Below are positions 34,879 to 43,406 of a DNA stretch of 64,000 nucleotides, piece after piece. Made by a program: the position numbers and the translations under genes. Position 1 is the stretch's first letter. Each line of letters begins with the position of its first letter. The DNA comes from Pseudomonadota bacterium. GTDB lineage: Bacteria; Pseudomonadota; Gammaproteobacteria; Steroidobacterales; Steroidobacteraceae. The stretch spans positions 1-64,000 of the forward strand of contig JAEWAF010000055.1 in assembly GCA_023391815.1 (NCBI GenBank), written 5' to 3'. The notes under the pieces were generated by a model. That model saw nothing but the letters and a program-made list of their open reading frames with translations. It had not been told where the DNA came from and ran no database searches.

Positions 34879-35115
34879 ATGAAAGCTGCGAGTGCCACCG
34901 AAGCATGGCTCGAAGTCCCGTTCGTGCGTTGCTCCGTGACGCCTATCGCTACACCGGAAGGCTGCGAAGGACTGTGGCATCAATACGTGATCGCGCAGGG
35001 CGATAATCAGATCACCGGTCTGTGCGCCGGTACTCTGACGCAGGTCACCCAGCATGTCGACGCTCTGACCGAACGCTTGAACGAGCGCCGGGTCGGGAAG
35101 CAAAAACACAAATAA
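34879..35115 (+). CDS. Small conserved-looking protein of unknown function
   Basis: A 78-residue protein with AAGGAG just before its ATG. Two central cysteines (VRCSVTP, EGCEGLWH) and a LCAGTLTQVTQHVDALTERL helix are visible; the end is basic. It follows the RNA-binding protein by 61 bp and may be co-expressed past the hairpin. I do not recognise the family. Codon use and the ribosome binding site support a real gene. Confidence 0.6.
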   Translation: MKAASATEAWLEVPFVRCSVTPIATPEGCEGLWHQYVIAQGDNQITGLCAGTLTQVTQHVDALTERLNERRVGKQKHK

Positions 35116-35199
35116 CCGAAGCTCGCCTCCGCCGGCTGATACGCCGGCACGTCGTGAGGTCCCTTGCTGCCATCGCTGACTCGCGACTACAGTCGCGGC

Positions 35200-36345
35200 A
35201 TGCACGCGATGGAAACGCTCAAATATCTGCTGATCCCGCTGCGGGGCGCGGCACTCGTGCTGATCGTCCTGTTCAGTCTGCTGTTGCTGCTCGCCGCCCA
35301 CGGCGGGCTGTTGGGGCTGCCGCTGGGCTTCCTCGTTCTCTCCTGGTTCTTCAAATACGGCTTCGCTTTGTTGGATCACGTCGCCGACGGCGTGCACGAG
35401 CCGCCAGTGCTCTCTTATGAAATGCTCCATCCGGCCAACGAGTCGCGGCCGTTGGGGCTGGTGATCATCGTCGGCGTTTTCTATGTGCTCACCGGCCTGT
35501 TGCAGCCGATGCTGGGATCCCACGTCGTCACGGTGCTTCGAGCGATCGGTTTGTTGCTCGTGCCGGCCATCATCATGATGCAAGTGATGGAAGGTTTCTT
35601 CGATTCCCTGAATCCGCTCAGCCTGCTGCGAGTCGTCGTTCGTGTGCCCGACAGCTATGTATTGGTGCTCGCGTTGCTGGCTGGCTCATGGTGGCTCGCG
35701 ACGGTGCTGGTCGGTTGGCTGCCCGCGGCGGAATTGCCGTTTTCCATTTCGATTCCAGTGCCCGATGTCGTGCGCGTCGCGATTTTGATGTACGCGTGGC
35801 TGGCGTCGTTCGCCATGATCGGCGGGGTTTTGTATGTTCGCCGCGCGGAGCTCGGTTTCGAGCCCGTGCATTCGCCCGAGCGCGCGGCTGCCAAGGCGGA
35901 ACGCGAGCGTCAGCGTGAGATCGATCACCTCATCGACCGTATCTTCGCCGAGTGGCGCGGCGGAGCGTATGGCAATGCCTGGCGTACCATCGAAAAACAC
36001 TTGAGCGGCAGCGCGCGGCCAAGCGATGAGTTGCAGGTGTTGTTCCAGCGAGCGTCGCAATGGCCGGATCAGCGGCTGGCGCATCGATTGGCGCAGGAGC
36101 TGATTCCGCATTTGCTGGCGGCGCGTCGCACCGGCGATGCGCTGAAGATCGCGAGATCGCAGTTGAAGGTGGATGTGAATTTCCGGCCGCTCAAGAGTGA
36201 AGACACTCTCAAGCTGATCGAGCTCGCGCGGGACGGTGGCGATCGTCACACGGCGCGCATGCTGCTGGTGGGCTTTGCCGAACGTTACGAAGACGAGCTC
36301 GCCCGTCGCATCGCTGGGCAGTTGGCTCGGCAGTTGGAGCGTTGA
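35200..36345 (+). CDS. Integral membrane protein with C-terminal helical (TPR-like) domain
   Basis: A 381-residue protein with about five to six transmembrane helices in the first 220 residues (LLIPLRGAALVLIVLFSLLL; PLGLVIIVGVFYVLTGLLQ; YVLVLALLAGSWWLATVLVG; VAILMYAWLASFAMIGGVLY). A cytosolic helical part of about 150 residues follows, rich in charged repeats that resemble TPR arrays. ATG 35200 is chosen over TTG 35164. Its stop is 5 bp from the next gene. Function unknown. Confidence 0.7.
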   Translation: MHAMETLKYLLIPLRGAALVLIVLFSLLLLLAAHGGLLGLPLGFLVLSWFFKYGFALLDHVADGVHEPPVLSYEMLHPANESRPLGLVIIVGVFYVLTGLLQPMLGSHVVTVLRAIGLLLVPAIIMMQVMEGFFDSLNPLSLLRVVVRVPDSYVLVLALLAGSWWLATVLVGWLPAAELPFSISIPVPDVVRVAILMYAWLASFAMIGGVLYVRRAELGFEPVHSPERAAAKAERERQREIDHLIDRIFAEWRGGAYGNAWRTIEKHLSGSARPSDELQVLFQRASQWPDQRLAHRLAQELIPHLLAARRTGDALKIARSQLKVDVNFRPLKSEDTLKLIELARDGGDRHTARMLLVGFAERYEDELARRIAGQLARQLER

Positions 36346-36350
36346 GCTGG

Positions 36351-36623
36351 ATGGTCGATTCAGCACGCATGTCTGTTTACGTGCAGCCGCGGGCGAGCAA
36401 GACCGCTGTGGTCGGGATGCACGACGGCTGCGTGAAAATCAGGTTGGCGGCGCCGCCGGTCGACGGGGCTGCCAACGTAGCGTTGGTTGAATTCGTCGCC
36501 GAGCGGGTGGGTGTTGCTAAATCACGAGTGCGCATCACTGCCGGGTTGACCGGTCGTCGCAAGACCGTTGAGGTCGACGGCATTACTGCGGAGCAGCTCG
36601 CTGGCGCGTTATCTATCGGTTGA
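36351..36623 (+). CDS. DUF167/YggU-family protein
   Basis: A 90-residue member of the YggU (DUF167) family. The core YVQPRASKTAVVGMHDG, IRLAAPPVDGAANVAL and RITAGLTGRRKTVEV is diagnostic. Function not established, although the family is nearly universal. It is packed between the membrane-protein gene (5-bp gap) and the isochorismatase-fold gene (15-bp gap), suggesting an operon. Confidence 0.88.
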   Translation: MVDSARMSVYVQPRASKTAVVGMHDGCVKIRLAAPPVDGAANVALVEFVAERVGVAKSRVRITAGLTGRRKTVEVDGITAEQLAGALSIG

Positions 36624-36638
36624 ATTGGAGGATTGCGC

Positions 36639-37187
36639 GTGTCGCTCGATTTCGAGGCAAGTTATATCGACAGCTCGGCTCTGGTGATCATGCATTATCA
36701 GGTCGACGTCTTCGCCATTCTCTTCGGTGAGCAGCCCTCGCCGCTGCTGGAAAGGTGCAATCGGCTGATCCGCCGTTGGCGCGGCACTGGACGGCCGGTG
36801 TTCTTTCCGAACTTCTTCCTGGGCGAACAGTATGAGCACGTCTCGAAGAGCAACCGCCTGATGTGCTCGATCGTGCCGACCGGCCGGTTCCGTAACGCGC
36901 TCCCGATGCAGCGGCTCGCGATCGAGCCGCAGGACATCTTGTACTCCTGCCCGCGAGCCAGCGTGTTTTACGGCACCACGCTCGACGCTGATCTTCGCTC
37001 GCGCGGCATCGATACGCTCGTGATGGCCGGGATCAGCACCACGGGCGTCGTTCTTTCGAGTGTCACTTGGGCGAGCGATGCGGATTATGACGTGCGGCTG
37101 GTGCGGGACTGCTGCTACGACCCGGATCAAGCGGCGCACGAAGCGCTGTTTCGGAGCAGTTTCGGCGGGCGCGTGCAGGTGGTGTGA
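36639..37187 (+). CDS. Isochorismatase-fold protein lacking the catalytic triad
   Basis: A 182-residue isochorismatase-like hydrolase-fold protein. In the family, catalysis uses Asp (in IDMQ), Lys and Cys. Here the Asp position is His (VIMHYQVDVF, about residue 19), the Lys region reads ILYSCPRAS, and the Cys position is Gly (GISTTGVVL, about residue 136). GGAGG precedes GTG 36639. It is probably not a classical cysteine hydrolase and may use water activation or be a binding protein. It is the last gene of the small YggU cluster. Confidence 0.8.
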   Translation: MSLDFEASYIDSSALVIMHYQVDVFAILFGEQPSPLLERCNRLIRRWRGTGRPVFFPNFFLGEQYEHVSKSNRLMCSIVPTGRFRNALPMQRLAIEPQDILYSCPRASVFYGTTLDADLRSRGIDTLVMAGISTTGVVLSSVTWASDADYDVRLVRDCCYDPDQAAHEALFRSSFGGRVQVV

Positions 37188-37195
37188 CCGATCGC

Positions 37196-37597
37196 TCAGT
37201 CCTTCCGCTTGGGCCTCATCTCGCGTCCGGAAGGATCCATCGACAGCATCAACTCGTGCGGCCCGACTACTGGCTCAACCGGCTGCTCCGTGGCGCTATC
37301 GATCCGATACAGCCGCCATGAAACGTCCTCGGGATTCGACGTCGCGGCAAATCCGGCCGCCGGATCCTCCAGGAGGTAGGCAATGCCAAAAGCGGTTTCG
37401 TACCCGACAATCTTGGCGAACCGCGCTATTTCATATTCCGACAGGCCGGATTCGAGCATCCGTCTGACGAGCGCGCCATAGTCACCGAGTGGCCCATCCG
37501 TAGCGGGCAATGCCGCTACACGCTTCACCCAGGAAACGTCGTCTTCGCTGGGAACATTCATCCAAACGCTGCGAACGAAAACCTGCTCAGGAGTCAT
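37196..37597 (-). CDS. Hypothetical protein
   Basis: A 133-residue soluble protein starting MTPEQVFVRSVW at 37597 (CAGGAG just upstream). It is helical in the first two thirds (GALVRRMLESGLSEYEIARFAKIVGYE) and ends with a basic tail (REMRPKRKD). No family recognised. Convergent with the isochorismatase-fold gene, 8-bp gap. Confidence 0.6.
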   Translation of the reverse strand: MTPEQVFVRSVWMNVPSEDDVSWVKRVAALPATDGPLGDYGALVRRMLESGLSEYEIARFAKIVGYETAFGIAYLLEDPAAGFAATSNPEDVSWRLYRIDSATEQPVEPVVGPHELMLSMDPSGREMRPKRKD

Positions 37598-37719
37598 GTG
37601 ACCACCGTTTGCGTGGATAGCGCGCAAACTAGCACAGCAGCGCCATGCGTGCATTCCGGCCACCGCCAGTTATTTCATTGGCCTGTGGCGTTGCGGAGGG
37701 AGCGGTCCGTTCCGTTGCT

Positions 37720-38106
37720 CTAACGTCGCCCGGGTTCGAACAGCTCGATCGGATTGCCGTCGGGGTCGAGCATCTGGATCTGACGGCCGCCGGGGCCTTC
37801 TTCCATCTTGTTACGAAAATGCACGCCGCCGTGCTCGAGCTTGGAAATCGTATCGACCAGGTCGGTCACGCGCAGCACCACCCGGTTCCATCCGCCCGGT
37901 TCTTGATGACGGCCATCGGGCATCGGTCGAGAGCCCGAGGCTCCGGGTCCGCTCAATAGCAGGTGCAGGCTGCCGAGCGAAACAGTGGCGAATGCGGGCA
38001 GTTGCTGACGCTCCAGTTTGAATCCCAGCCGCTCAACGTAGAACCCGACCGAGCGGCCCACATCCGAGACTTGATAGCGAACACCGTGAAATTCGTATGG
38101 AGTCAT
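37720..38106 (-). CDS. VOC/glyoxalase-fold protein
   Basis: A 128-residue vicinal-oxygen-chelate protein: two beta-alpha-beta-beta-beta modules, opening with GVRYQVSDVGRSVGFYVERLGF and closing with IQMLDPDGNPIELFEP. These are the standard start and end motifs of glyoxalase I/dioxygenase-like proteins. Potential metal ligands include the terminal glutamate of IELF. Substrate unknown; cytosolic. Confidence 0.88.
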   Translation of the reverse strand: MTPYEFHGVRYQVSDVGRSVGFYVERLGFKLERQQLPAFATVSLGSLHLLLSGPGASGSRPMPDGRHQEPGGWNRVVLRVTDLVDTISKLEHGGVHFRNKMEEGPGGRQIQMLDPDGNPIELFEPGRR

Positions 38107-38187
38107 CGGCGGCCTCCAAAGTAGGAAACGTCGACCATGCCACAGTCGACGCGATTTCGCATCGAGCCCCGGGGCAGGGTATGCCGA

Positions 38188-38889
38188 TCAGGCCGTGACT
38201 TTGGGCGGGGGCGGCGCGGTGAGTTTCGCGAGATCGGCCAGACCGAACGCCTGCTCGGCTTTTTCGATTCTGTCGACGGCATCCTCGAAGCCATCCTTGC
38301 CGAGCATCCGCTGCTCGATCTCCTCGAACTGCTCGGACAGCTCGCGATACTGCGATTTCGATATCGCCTTCTTCCACGCGGGAAAAACGACGGTGTCTTC
38401 GATCGCGGCATGATGCGCATACATCTTCACGAACGACGTGAGCGCATCGCTGAACGGCTTTGCATCCGCCGGGGACACGCGGCCGCGTCCGCTCACCGTG
38501 GAGATATAGGCGGTAATCTCGCGTCCTCGATCATGTTGCTCTTTCAGAACGCCCGAGAGCGCCGCATTCTCGCCGCCGGTTTTGACCAGCGTCGGAAAGA
38601 CGTGCGTTTCCTCGACCGCGCGCTCGTGATATTCCTCGCCAAAAGTGCGAAACAGCTCGGCGGTGTCGTGAAGCGCGCCGGTCGAGATCCCACCTGTCCC
38701 GGTGGTCAAGCGCGATGCCGCTTCGGCATACACCAGCAATGCCCGGCGCAGGACCCCATGCTCGCGCATCAAATCCTCAGTGGCGGTAACTTCCTTTTCC
38801 TTCTCCGCTGCTTGCACGGCGCTGATATGCGGCAGCGTGAGCGCGACTCCCATCAAGCCCAGTGCGTGACGACGATCGACGGTGAGCAT
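38188..38889 (-). CDS. Exported hemerythrin-domain protein
   Basis: A 233-residue protein with a twin-arginine-like or Sec signal (DRRHALGLMGVALTLPHISAVQA) followed by a hemerythrin-like HHE fold. Likely di-iron ligands lie in LMREHGVL, EYHERAVEETHVFP, KEQHDRGREI and MYAHHAAIEDTVVFP. It would sense or bind O2, NO or iron outside the cytosol. It is a separate lineage from the bacteriohemerythrin at 30651-31079. Confidence 0.82.
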   Translation of the reverse strand: MLTVDRRHALGLMGVALTLPHISAVQAAEKEKEVTATEDLMREHGVLRRALLVYAEAASRLTTGTGGISTGALHDTAELFRTFGEEYHERAVEETHVFPTLVKTGGENAALSGVLKEQHDRGREITAYISTVSGRGRVSPADAKPFSDALTSFVKMYAHHAAIEDTVVFPAWKKAISKSQYRELSEQFEEIEQRMLGKDGFEDAVDRIEKAEQAFGLADLAKLTAPPPPKVTA

Positions 38890-38973
38890 GAAGATCTCCT
38901 CGCTGGCAAGGTCGGTCGAGGCTTATGGATAAGCTCTCCCTGCCGAGAAGGTTCCAGCGGACGTGTCGTCTTT

Positions 38974-39336
38974 CTACATCGGCCGACGCACGATCCACTC
39001 GCCCAGCGTGCCGACCAGCGACATGACCAAAGCGCCGCCGAGCGCCCAGCGGAAGCCGTCGAGCTTCAGGTGGTCGGTCAGCTTGTCCGTGACGACGAGC
39101 AGGATTGCGTCGATGATCCATCGGGTGATGAATGCGAGCAGCCAGGCGAGGCCGAGGGTTGCGACCGTGAACACCGCGAAAAGCAGCCAGCCCAGCAGGA
39201 AATTGAGCACGCCGAAAATGGCGCCGACCAGCAATGCGCTCTTCGGCCCCTTCAGATGGAAGCCGGGCAGTACCAGGCTCGTGACCCAGACTGCCAGGGA
39301 AAGGATCAGCCAGGAGAGGATCAGTCGCACGGTCAT
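38974..39336 (-). CDS. Four-helix membrane protein, phage holin family 4 type
   Basis: A 120-residue membrane protein of the phage_holin_4_2/YvlD group. Four hydrophobic segments are seen: LILSWLILSLAVWVTSLVLPG, ALLVGAIFGVLNFLLGWLLF, ATLGLAWLLAFITRWIIDAILL and WALGGALVMSLVGTLGEW. The name comes from distant similarity; chromosomal members are common and no phage genes are nearby. Confidence 0.85.
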   Translation of the reverse strand: MTVRLILSWLILSLAVWVTSLVLPGFHLKGPKSALLVGAIFGVLNFLLGWLLFAVFTVATLGLAWLLAFITRWIIDAILLVVTDKLTDHLKLDGFRWALGGALVMSLVGTLGEWIVRRPM

Positions 39337-39415
39337 GCTCCATTTGCCGGGAGCATAGGAAGGTGGTCAGCTTCTCCCTGGAAGGCAATAGGTAGTTGGG
39401 TCGCGGCGACGGAGC

Positions 39416-40843
39416 TCAGCTGGAATCCGCCGCATCGTCGACCGGCAGTAGTTCCAAACCGCCGTTCTCGTCATCGGTCAACACCAATGTTTTCACATCG
39501 CCATTGTCGACGTGAAAGCGCGTCGGACCCATCACCAGCGTGGACGTTCCCGAAAAGTAGAAATAGACGTCGTAGTCGCCGGCCTTGAGCGTGAACTGAC
39601 TCGAAGGGTTCTGATAGGCCAGTGACGACACCGCGGGGGTGGTGTCGTCGTCCTCGAAGTCGACCGTCTCGCCCGGCAGACGCAGATACAAATCCAGCAG
39701 CTCGGCATCTTCGAGGCTGCCCGCGCCGTGAAGAAAACGAAAGCTCGCCTGCGTCGGCACGCTGCGGGCGTCGGCGGAGAGAACGACTGCGTCGACGACG
39801 GACGCTGGCCCCATCGCGTACGCCGTATAGTGGCCGCCCGCAGCGGCGGTGAACTCCTCGAAGAAAACGTAGGGGCTGCCGGCGCCGGCCGGTACAGCGA
39901 TCATTCCGTTCTCACCCTTGTCGACGGGGACGTAAGCGGTCGACTGCCGAAATCCGATGTTTCGCGCCAGCGGGTCGGCGAGCCCGGAGCCCACGGTAAG
40001 ATCCAAAGCCGGCGTGTCGTGTGAGAGGTGAACAAACTTGAGCGCGGCGCCGTCGCGCACATCGCGCCGCTCTCCAGTGCCGACAATGAGAAGTTTGGTG
40101 GCGATCGAGGTCGGTCCGTTGCTGTCGGCGATGGCCATCATGATCCGATTCTGTTCCGCGAACGTCAGTGACTCGGAGCGATACAGAACATTGCTGGTGC
40201 CGGCAGCCATCAGTTCCACGACAACATTGGCTGAGAGCGTCGCGTCGTCATCCAGATCGTCGTTGTCCCGGATGAGTGACAGCTCCAGTGGAGCAGTGGT
40301 CTCGGTGATCGAGAGCGTATCGACGTAGTACCTCGACGCGAGTCCGGCCTTGACCGCCGTTACATAAACATCCACGGCAGGCGTGTCCGGCGATGCATGC
40401 GTGAACTGCAGGACGAGTTTGTCATCGTCGACATCGTCGCGCTGATCCAGACCTTCGATCATGTAGGTGCGGATGTCATCCAGCCGGCCGTACGCGACGA
40501 CCGTGTACTCCGTCCCCGCAAGGAACGTGTATGCGGACGCGCCGCTCACCGGAAATTCGGTTTCGTCGTCGTCATCGTCGTCATCCAGGTCCGCGGGCAA
40601 GAGCGCGCTGAAACTGAGTGTGTGCTGGCCCGGATGACCGGCGGAGAAGCTCGTGCCGCTGCCGTAGCCGGCGCTGGCAACCGTCGTGTCGTCCACGTCG
40701 ATTTGCAGCGTGGGCGAGTTTTCAACCAGATTCAGCGAGCGAAGATGAAACGTGGTCTCGTCTTTGTTCAGCGAATCGTTGCTGCAAGCACTGAGCAGGC
40801 CCAGCAGCGCGATGGCGCCGAGCGTTCCGGTCCAGGTTCGCAT
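39416..40843 (-). CDS. DUF4397-domain lipoprotein
   Basis: A 475-residue lipoprotein with lipobox LLSAC (C about 20) after a signal. Three or so beta-rich modules follow. QFTHASPDTPAVDVYV and FVHLSHDTPALDLTVG are the DUF4397 signature; FRFLHGAGSLEDAELLDLYL is a diverged third. An acidic run (DLDDDDDDDETEF) lies near residue 90 and may bind calcium. ATG 40843 is 10 bp after the bamA stop; the earlier ATG at 40903 would overlap bamA by 50 bp. It is probably co-transcribed with bamA. Confidence 0.82.
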   Translation of the reverse strand: MRTWTGTLGAIALLGLLSACSNDSLNKDETTFHLRSLNLVENSPTLQIDVDDTTVASAGYGSGTSFSAGHPGQHTLSFSALLPADLDDDDDDDETEFPVSGASAYTFLAGTEYTVVAYGRLDDIRTYMIEGLDQRDDVDDDKLVLQFTHASPDTPAVDVYVTAVKAGLASRYYVDTLSITETTAPLELSLIRDNDDLDDDATLSANVVVELMAAGTSNVLYRSESLTFAEQNRIMMAIADSNGPTSIATKLLIVGTGERRDVRDGAALKFVHLSHDTPALDLTVGSGLADPLARNIGFRQSTAYVPVDKGENGMIAVPAGAGSPYVFFEEFTAAAGGHYTAYAMGPASVVDAVVLSADARSVPTQASFRFLHGAGSLEDAELLDLYLRLPGETVDFEDDDTTPAVSSLAYQNPSSQFTLKAGDYDVYFYFSGTSTLVMGPTRFHVDNGDVKTLVLTDDENGGLELLPVDDAADSS

Positions 40844-40853
40844 CGCGCGCCTC

Positions 40854-43277
40854 TTAGAATGCATTGCCCATCGAGAACTGGAAGCCTTTGAGCTCATCGC
40901 CATAGTTCAACTCCGTGCCTCTGCGATAGGTAAGGGGCACTGCGTAACTGAAACGGAACAAGCCCAGCGGTGCGAGCCATTCCACGCCGACACCGACGGA
41001 CGTGCGGAAGTGCTTCCAGTCGAAGTCGTACTCGACGGGATAACCGCCCTTGTCGGTGAACTGGGTGTCGCCGAGATAGGCGACCTGACCGAAGTCATAG
41101 AAGAGAGTCACGCGCGCGCTGTTTCTGAATTTCTCCGGCATGGGCAGGATGGCTTCGAACTGCCCGGTGATTGCGAAGTCGCCGCCATACGGATTGCCGA
41201 GAGAATCGCGCGGGCCGAGATGTGATTCTTCGAAGCCGCGTACCGAGCCCGGGCCGCCGACGAAGAAATTTCGTTGTGGCGGCAAAGCCGTCGTATCGCC
41301 GAACGCCGCGCCGTAGCTGACGCGTGAGCCGATGCTCAATGGCAGCCAGTCAAGGTAAGGCAGACGGAGGAACTGCCTGAAGTTATAGCTGGCGACGTAG
41401 TACTCGATGTCGCTGCCCGGCGGCGTCGCGCTCAGCGCAAGCTGATGAATCGCCCCACGGGTGGGGAACAGCACCCGGTCGCGGCTGTCGTAGCCCCAGC
41501 CGAGATTCAACTCGAACACGTCGTACTTGGTGCCGAGAATGGTGTAGTTGCCCGATTCTTTCTTATAGGACGAGCCATTGGCGCGCACCCAGTCCTGAAA
41601 CTGTTCCGAGCTGTAGACCGTGGTCGCAAGCTCCGCGGATTGCCAGGAACTGCCCAGGCGCAGGCTCTGGTATTCGCTCAGCGGGAAGCTGAAGTCCATG
41701 CCCGTCAGCCAGGTCTCGGTGGAGAAATCCGAGGAGCCGGAGGTGAGCTGGGTGACCTTGCGATAGGAAACATTCGTGGTGCGGCCGATCCCGTCGAGCG
41801 TGACGAACGGATTGGTGTGCGAAATGTCGTAGGCCCTGGAATATTTGCCGGAGTTCAGCTCGAGCGCGACCCGCTCGCCGGTGCCCATGAAATTGGAATG
41901 CACGATGTTGCCGTTCAAGATGATCGACTGAGATTCCGAGTAGCCGATGCCGCCACCGAAGGTGCCGGGCAGGCCTTCTTCGATCTTGAAATCCACATCC
42001 ACCAGGTCCGGCGTACCGGGGACGGCCGTCGTCTCGGCTTCGACCTTCTGAATGAAGGGCAGGCGTTGAATGCGCTGCTTGGAGCGTTCGACCGCGGCGT
42101 TCGACAGATACGAGCCTTCGAGCTGCCGCATCTCGCGTCGGAACACCACGTCGTTGACGCTCGTGGTGCCGCTGAAATTGATGCGCCGGACGTACACGCG
42201 ATGACCGGGATCGACCACCAGCGCCAGCGACAGCTGCTTGGTCTCGGGGTCGATTTGCGGAACGGCGTCCACCTTGGCGAACGCATAGCCGTCGAGGCCG
42301 AGGCGCAGAGTCATCGCTTCGGTGGACTGCGTGACCCGTCGCAATGAATACAGGTCGCCCGGTTGAATCATCACCAGCCGGCGCAGCTCCGATTCGGGCA
42401 CCACCATCTCGCCGCTGAGGCGAACTTGTGAAATACGATAGACATCGCCTTCGTGTACGTTCAGGGTGACGTACATCTCGTCTTTGTCCGGCCCGATCGC
42501 GACCTGCGAGGAGGTCACCGCGAAATCGGCGTAGCCGCGATCCATGTAATACGAGCGCAGCTTCTCGATATCGCCGGACAGCGCCTCCTTGGCGTATCGA
42601 TCGTCCTGGCGATACCACGACAGCCAGTTCGGCGTGCTCAGCTCGAACGGCTCGATCAGTTCCTTGTCGGTGAAGGCCTGGTTGCCGGTGATGTTGATCT
42701 GCTGGATGCGGGCGCGCTTGCCCTCGGTGATGGCGATGGCGACCTTCACCTTGTTACCCGGCACCTCATCGGCGCGTGCGTCGATCTTCACCGCGTATTT
42801 GCCGCGCGAGAAGTATTGCTCGGTCAGGTACTGACGCACTTCGTCGAGCACGGATTGATCGAACGTCTTGCCCGACGCCAGGCCGACGTTACGAAGTGAG
42901 CGTTCCAGGTCTTCGGTCTTGATGTCCTTGTTGCCCTTGACCTCGAAGCTCTCGATGGTGGGGCGTTCCAGCACCGCGACGATCAGTACGCCGCCCTCGC
43001 GCCTGATCTCCACGTCCTTGAAGAAGCCCGTGCCATAAAGCGCGCGGATTGCTTCACCGAGCCGGCGGCTGTCGACGGCGTCGCCGATATTGATGGGCAG
43101 GTAGTTGAACACCGTGCCTTCGCTGATTCGCTGCAGTCCCTCGATTCGAATCTCGCCGACCGTAAATCGGGATGCGGGCACGGAGCCGCTTACTTCCTGC
43201 GCGCGTAACTTTTCCGCCAGCAGTGGGTTTGACACTGAGGCGCAGACGAACAGGCAGACGGCAAGTGGTCGCGACAT
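40854..43277 (-). CDS. bamA: Outer-membrane assembly factor BamA
   Basis: An 807-residue Omp85 protein that folds beta-barrels into the outer membrane. A signal peptide (to about LLA/EKLR) is followed by five POTRA domains (about 38-425; the first begins FTVGEIRIEGLQRISEGTV). A 16-strand barrel follows, with the lid-lock motif GGPGSVRGFEES (loop 6) and a terminal phenylalanine. The usual neighbours of bamA (rseP, skp, lpxD, fabZ) are absent; instead a DUF4397 lipoprotein follows. It may be a second, dedicated BamA paralogue. Confidence 0.9.
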   Translation of the reverse strand: MSRPLAVCLFVCASVSNPLLAEKLRAQEVSGSVPASRFTVGEIRIEGLQRISEGTVFNYLPINIGDAVDSRRLGEAIRALYGTGFFKDVEIRREGGVLIVAVLERPTIESFEVKGNKDIKTEDLERSLRNVGLASGKTFDQSVLDEVRQYLTEQYFSRGKYAVKIDARADEVPGNKVKVAIAITEGKRARIQQINITGNQAFTDKELIEPFELSTPNWLSWYRQDDRYAKEALSGDIEKLRSYYMDRGYADFAVTSSQVAIGPDKDEMYVTLNVHEGDVYRISQVRLSGEMVVPESELRRLVMIQPGDLYSLRRVTQSTEAMTLRLGLDGYAFAKVDAVPQIDPETKQLSLALVVDPGHRVYVRRINFSGTTSVNDVVFRREMRQLEGSYLSNAAVERSKQRIQRLPFIQKVEAETTAVPGTPDLVDVDFKIEEGLPGTFGGGIGYSESQSIILNGNIVHSNFMGTGERVALELNSGKYSRAYDISHTNPFVTLDGIGRTTNVSYRKVTQLTSGSSDFSTETWLTGMDFSFPLSEYQSLRLGSSWQSAELATTVYSSEQFQDWVRANGSSYKKESGNYTILGTKYDVFELNLGWGYDSRDRVLFPTRGAIHQLALSATPPGSDIEYYVASYNFRQFLRLPYLDWLPLSIGSRVSYGAAFGDTTALPPQRNFFVGGPGSVRGFEESHLGPRDSLGNPYGGDFAITGQFEAILPMPEKFRNSARVTLFYDFGQVAYLGDTQFTDKGGYPVEYDFDWKHFRTSVGVGVEWLAPLGLFRFSYAVPLTYRRGTELNYGDELKGFQFSMGNAF

Positions 43278-43406
43278 TCGCTGCTGGATGCGCGAGCGAT
43301 CGGAAGGGTCGCAGATTCATGGGAGCGGCACTTGCCTATTGGTGTTGTTTCTAACTCTGAACGAATGGCTACAATTGCGTCTGGAAAAAATGGGGAGCGA
43401 GGGTTG

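Noticed and set aside
38974..39336. Prophage signal from the holin-family name and from the ANARLIAAAPELL protein at 46321
   Set aside because: They are 7 kb apart with no integrase, capsid, tail or lysis genes; the holin family has many chromosomal members.
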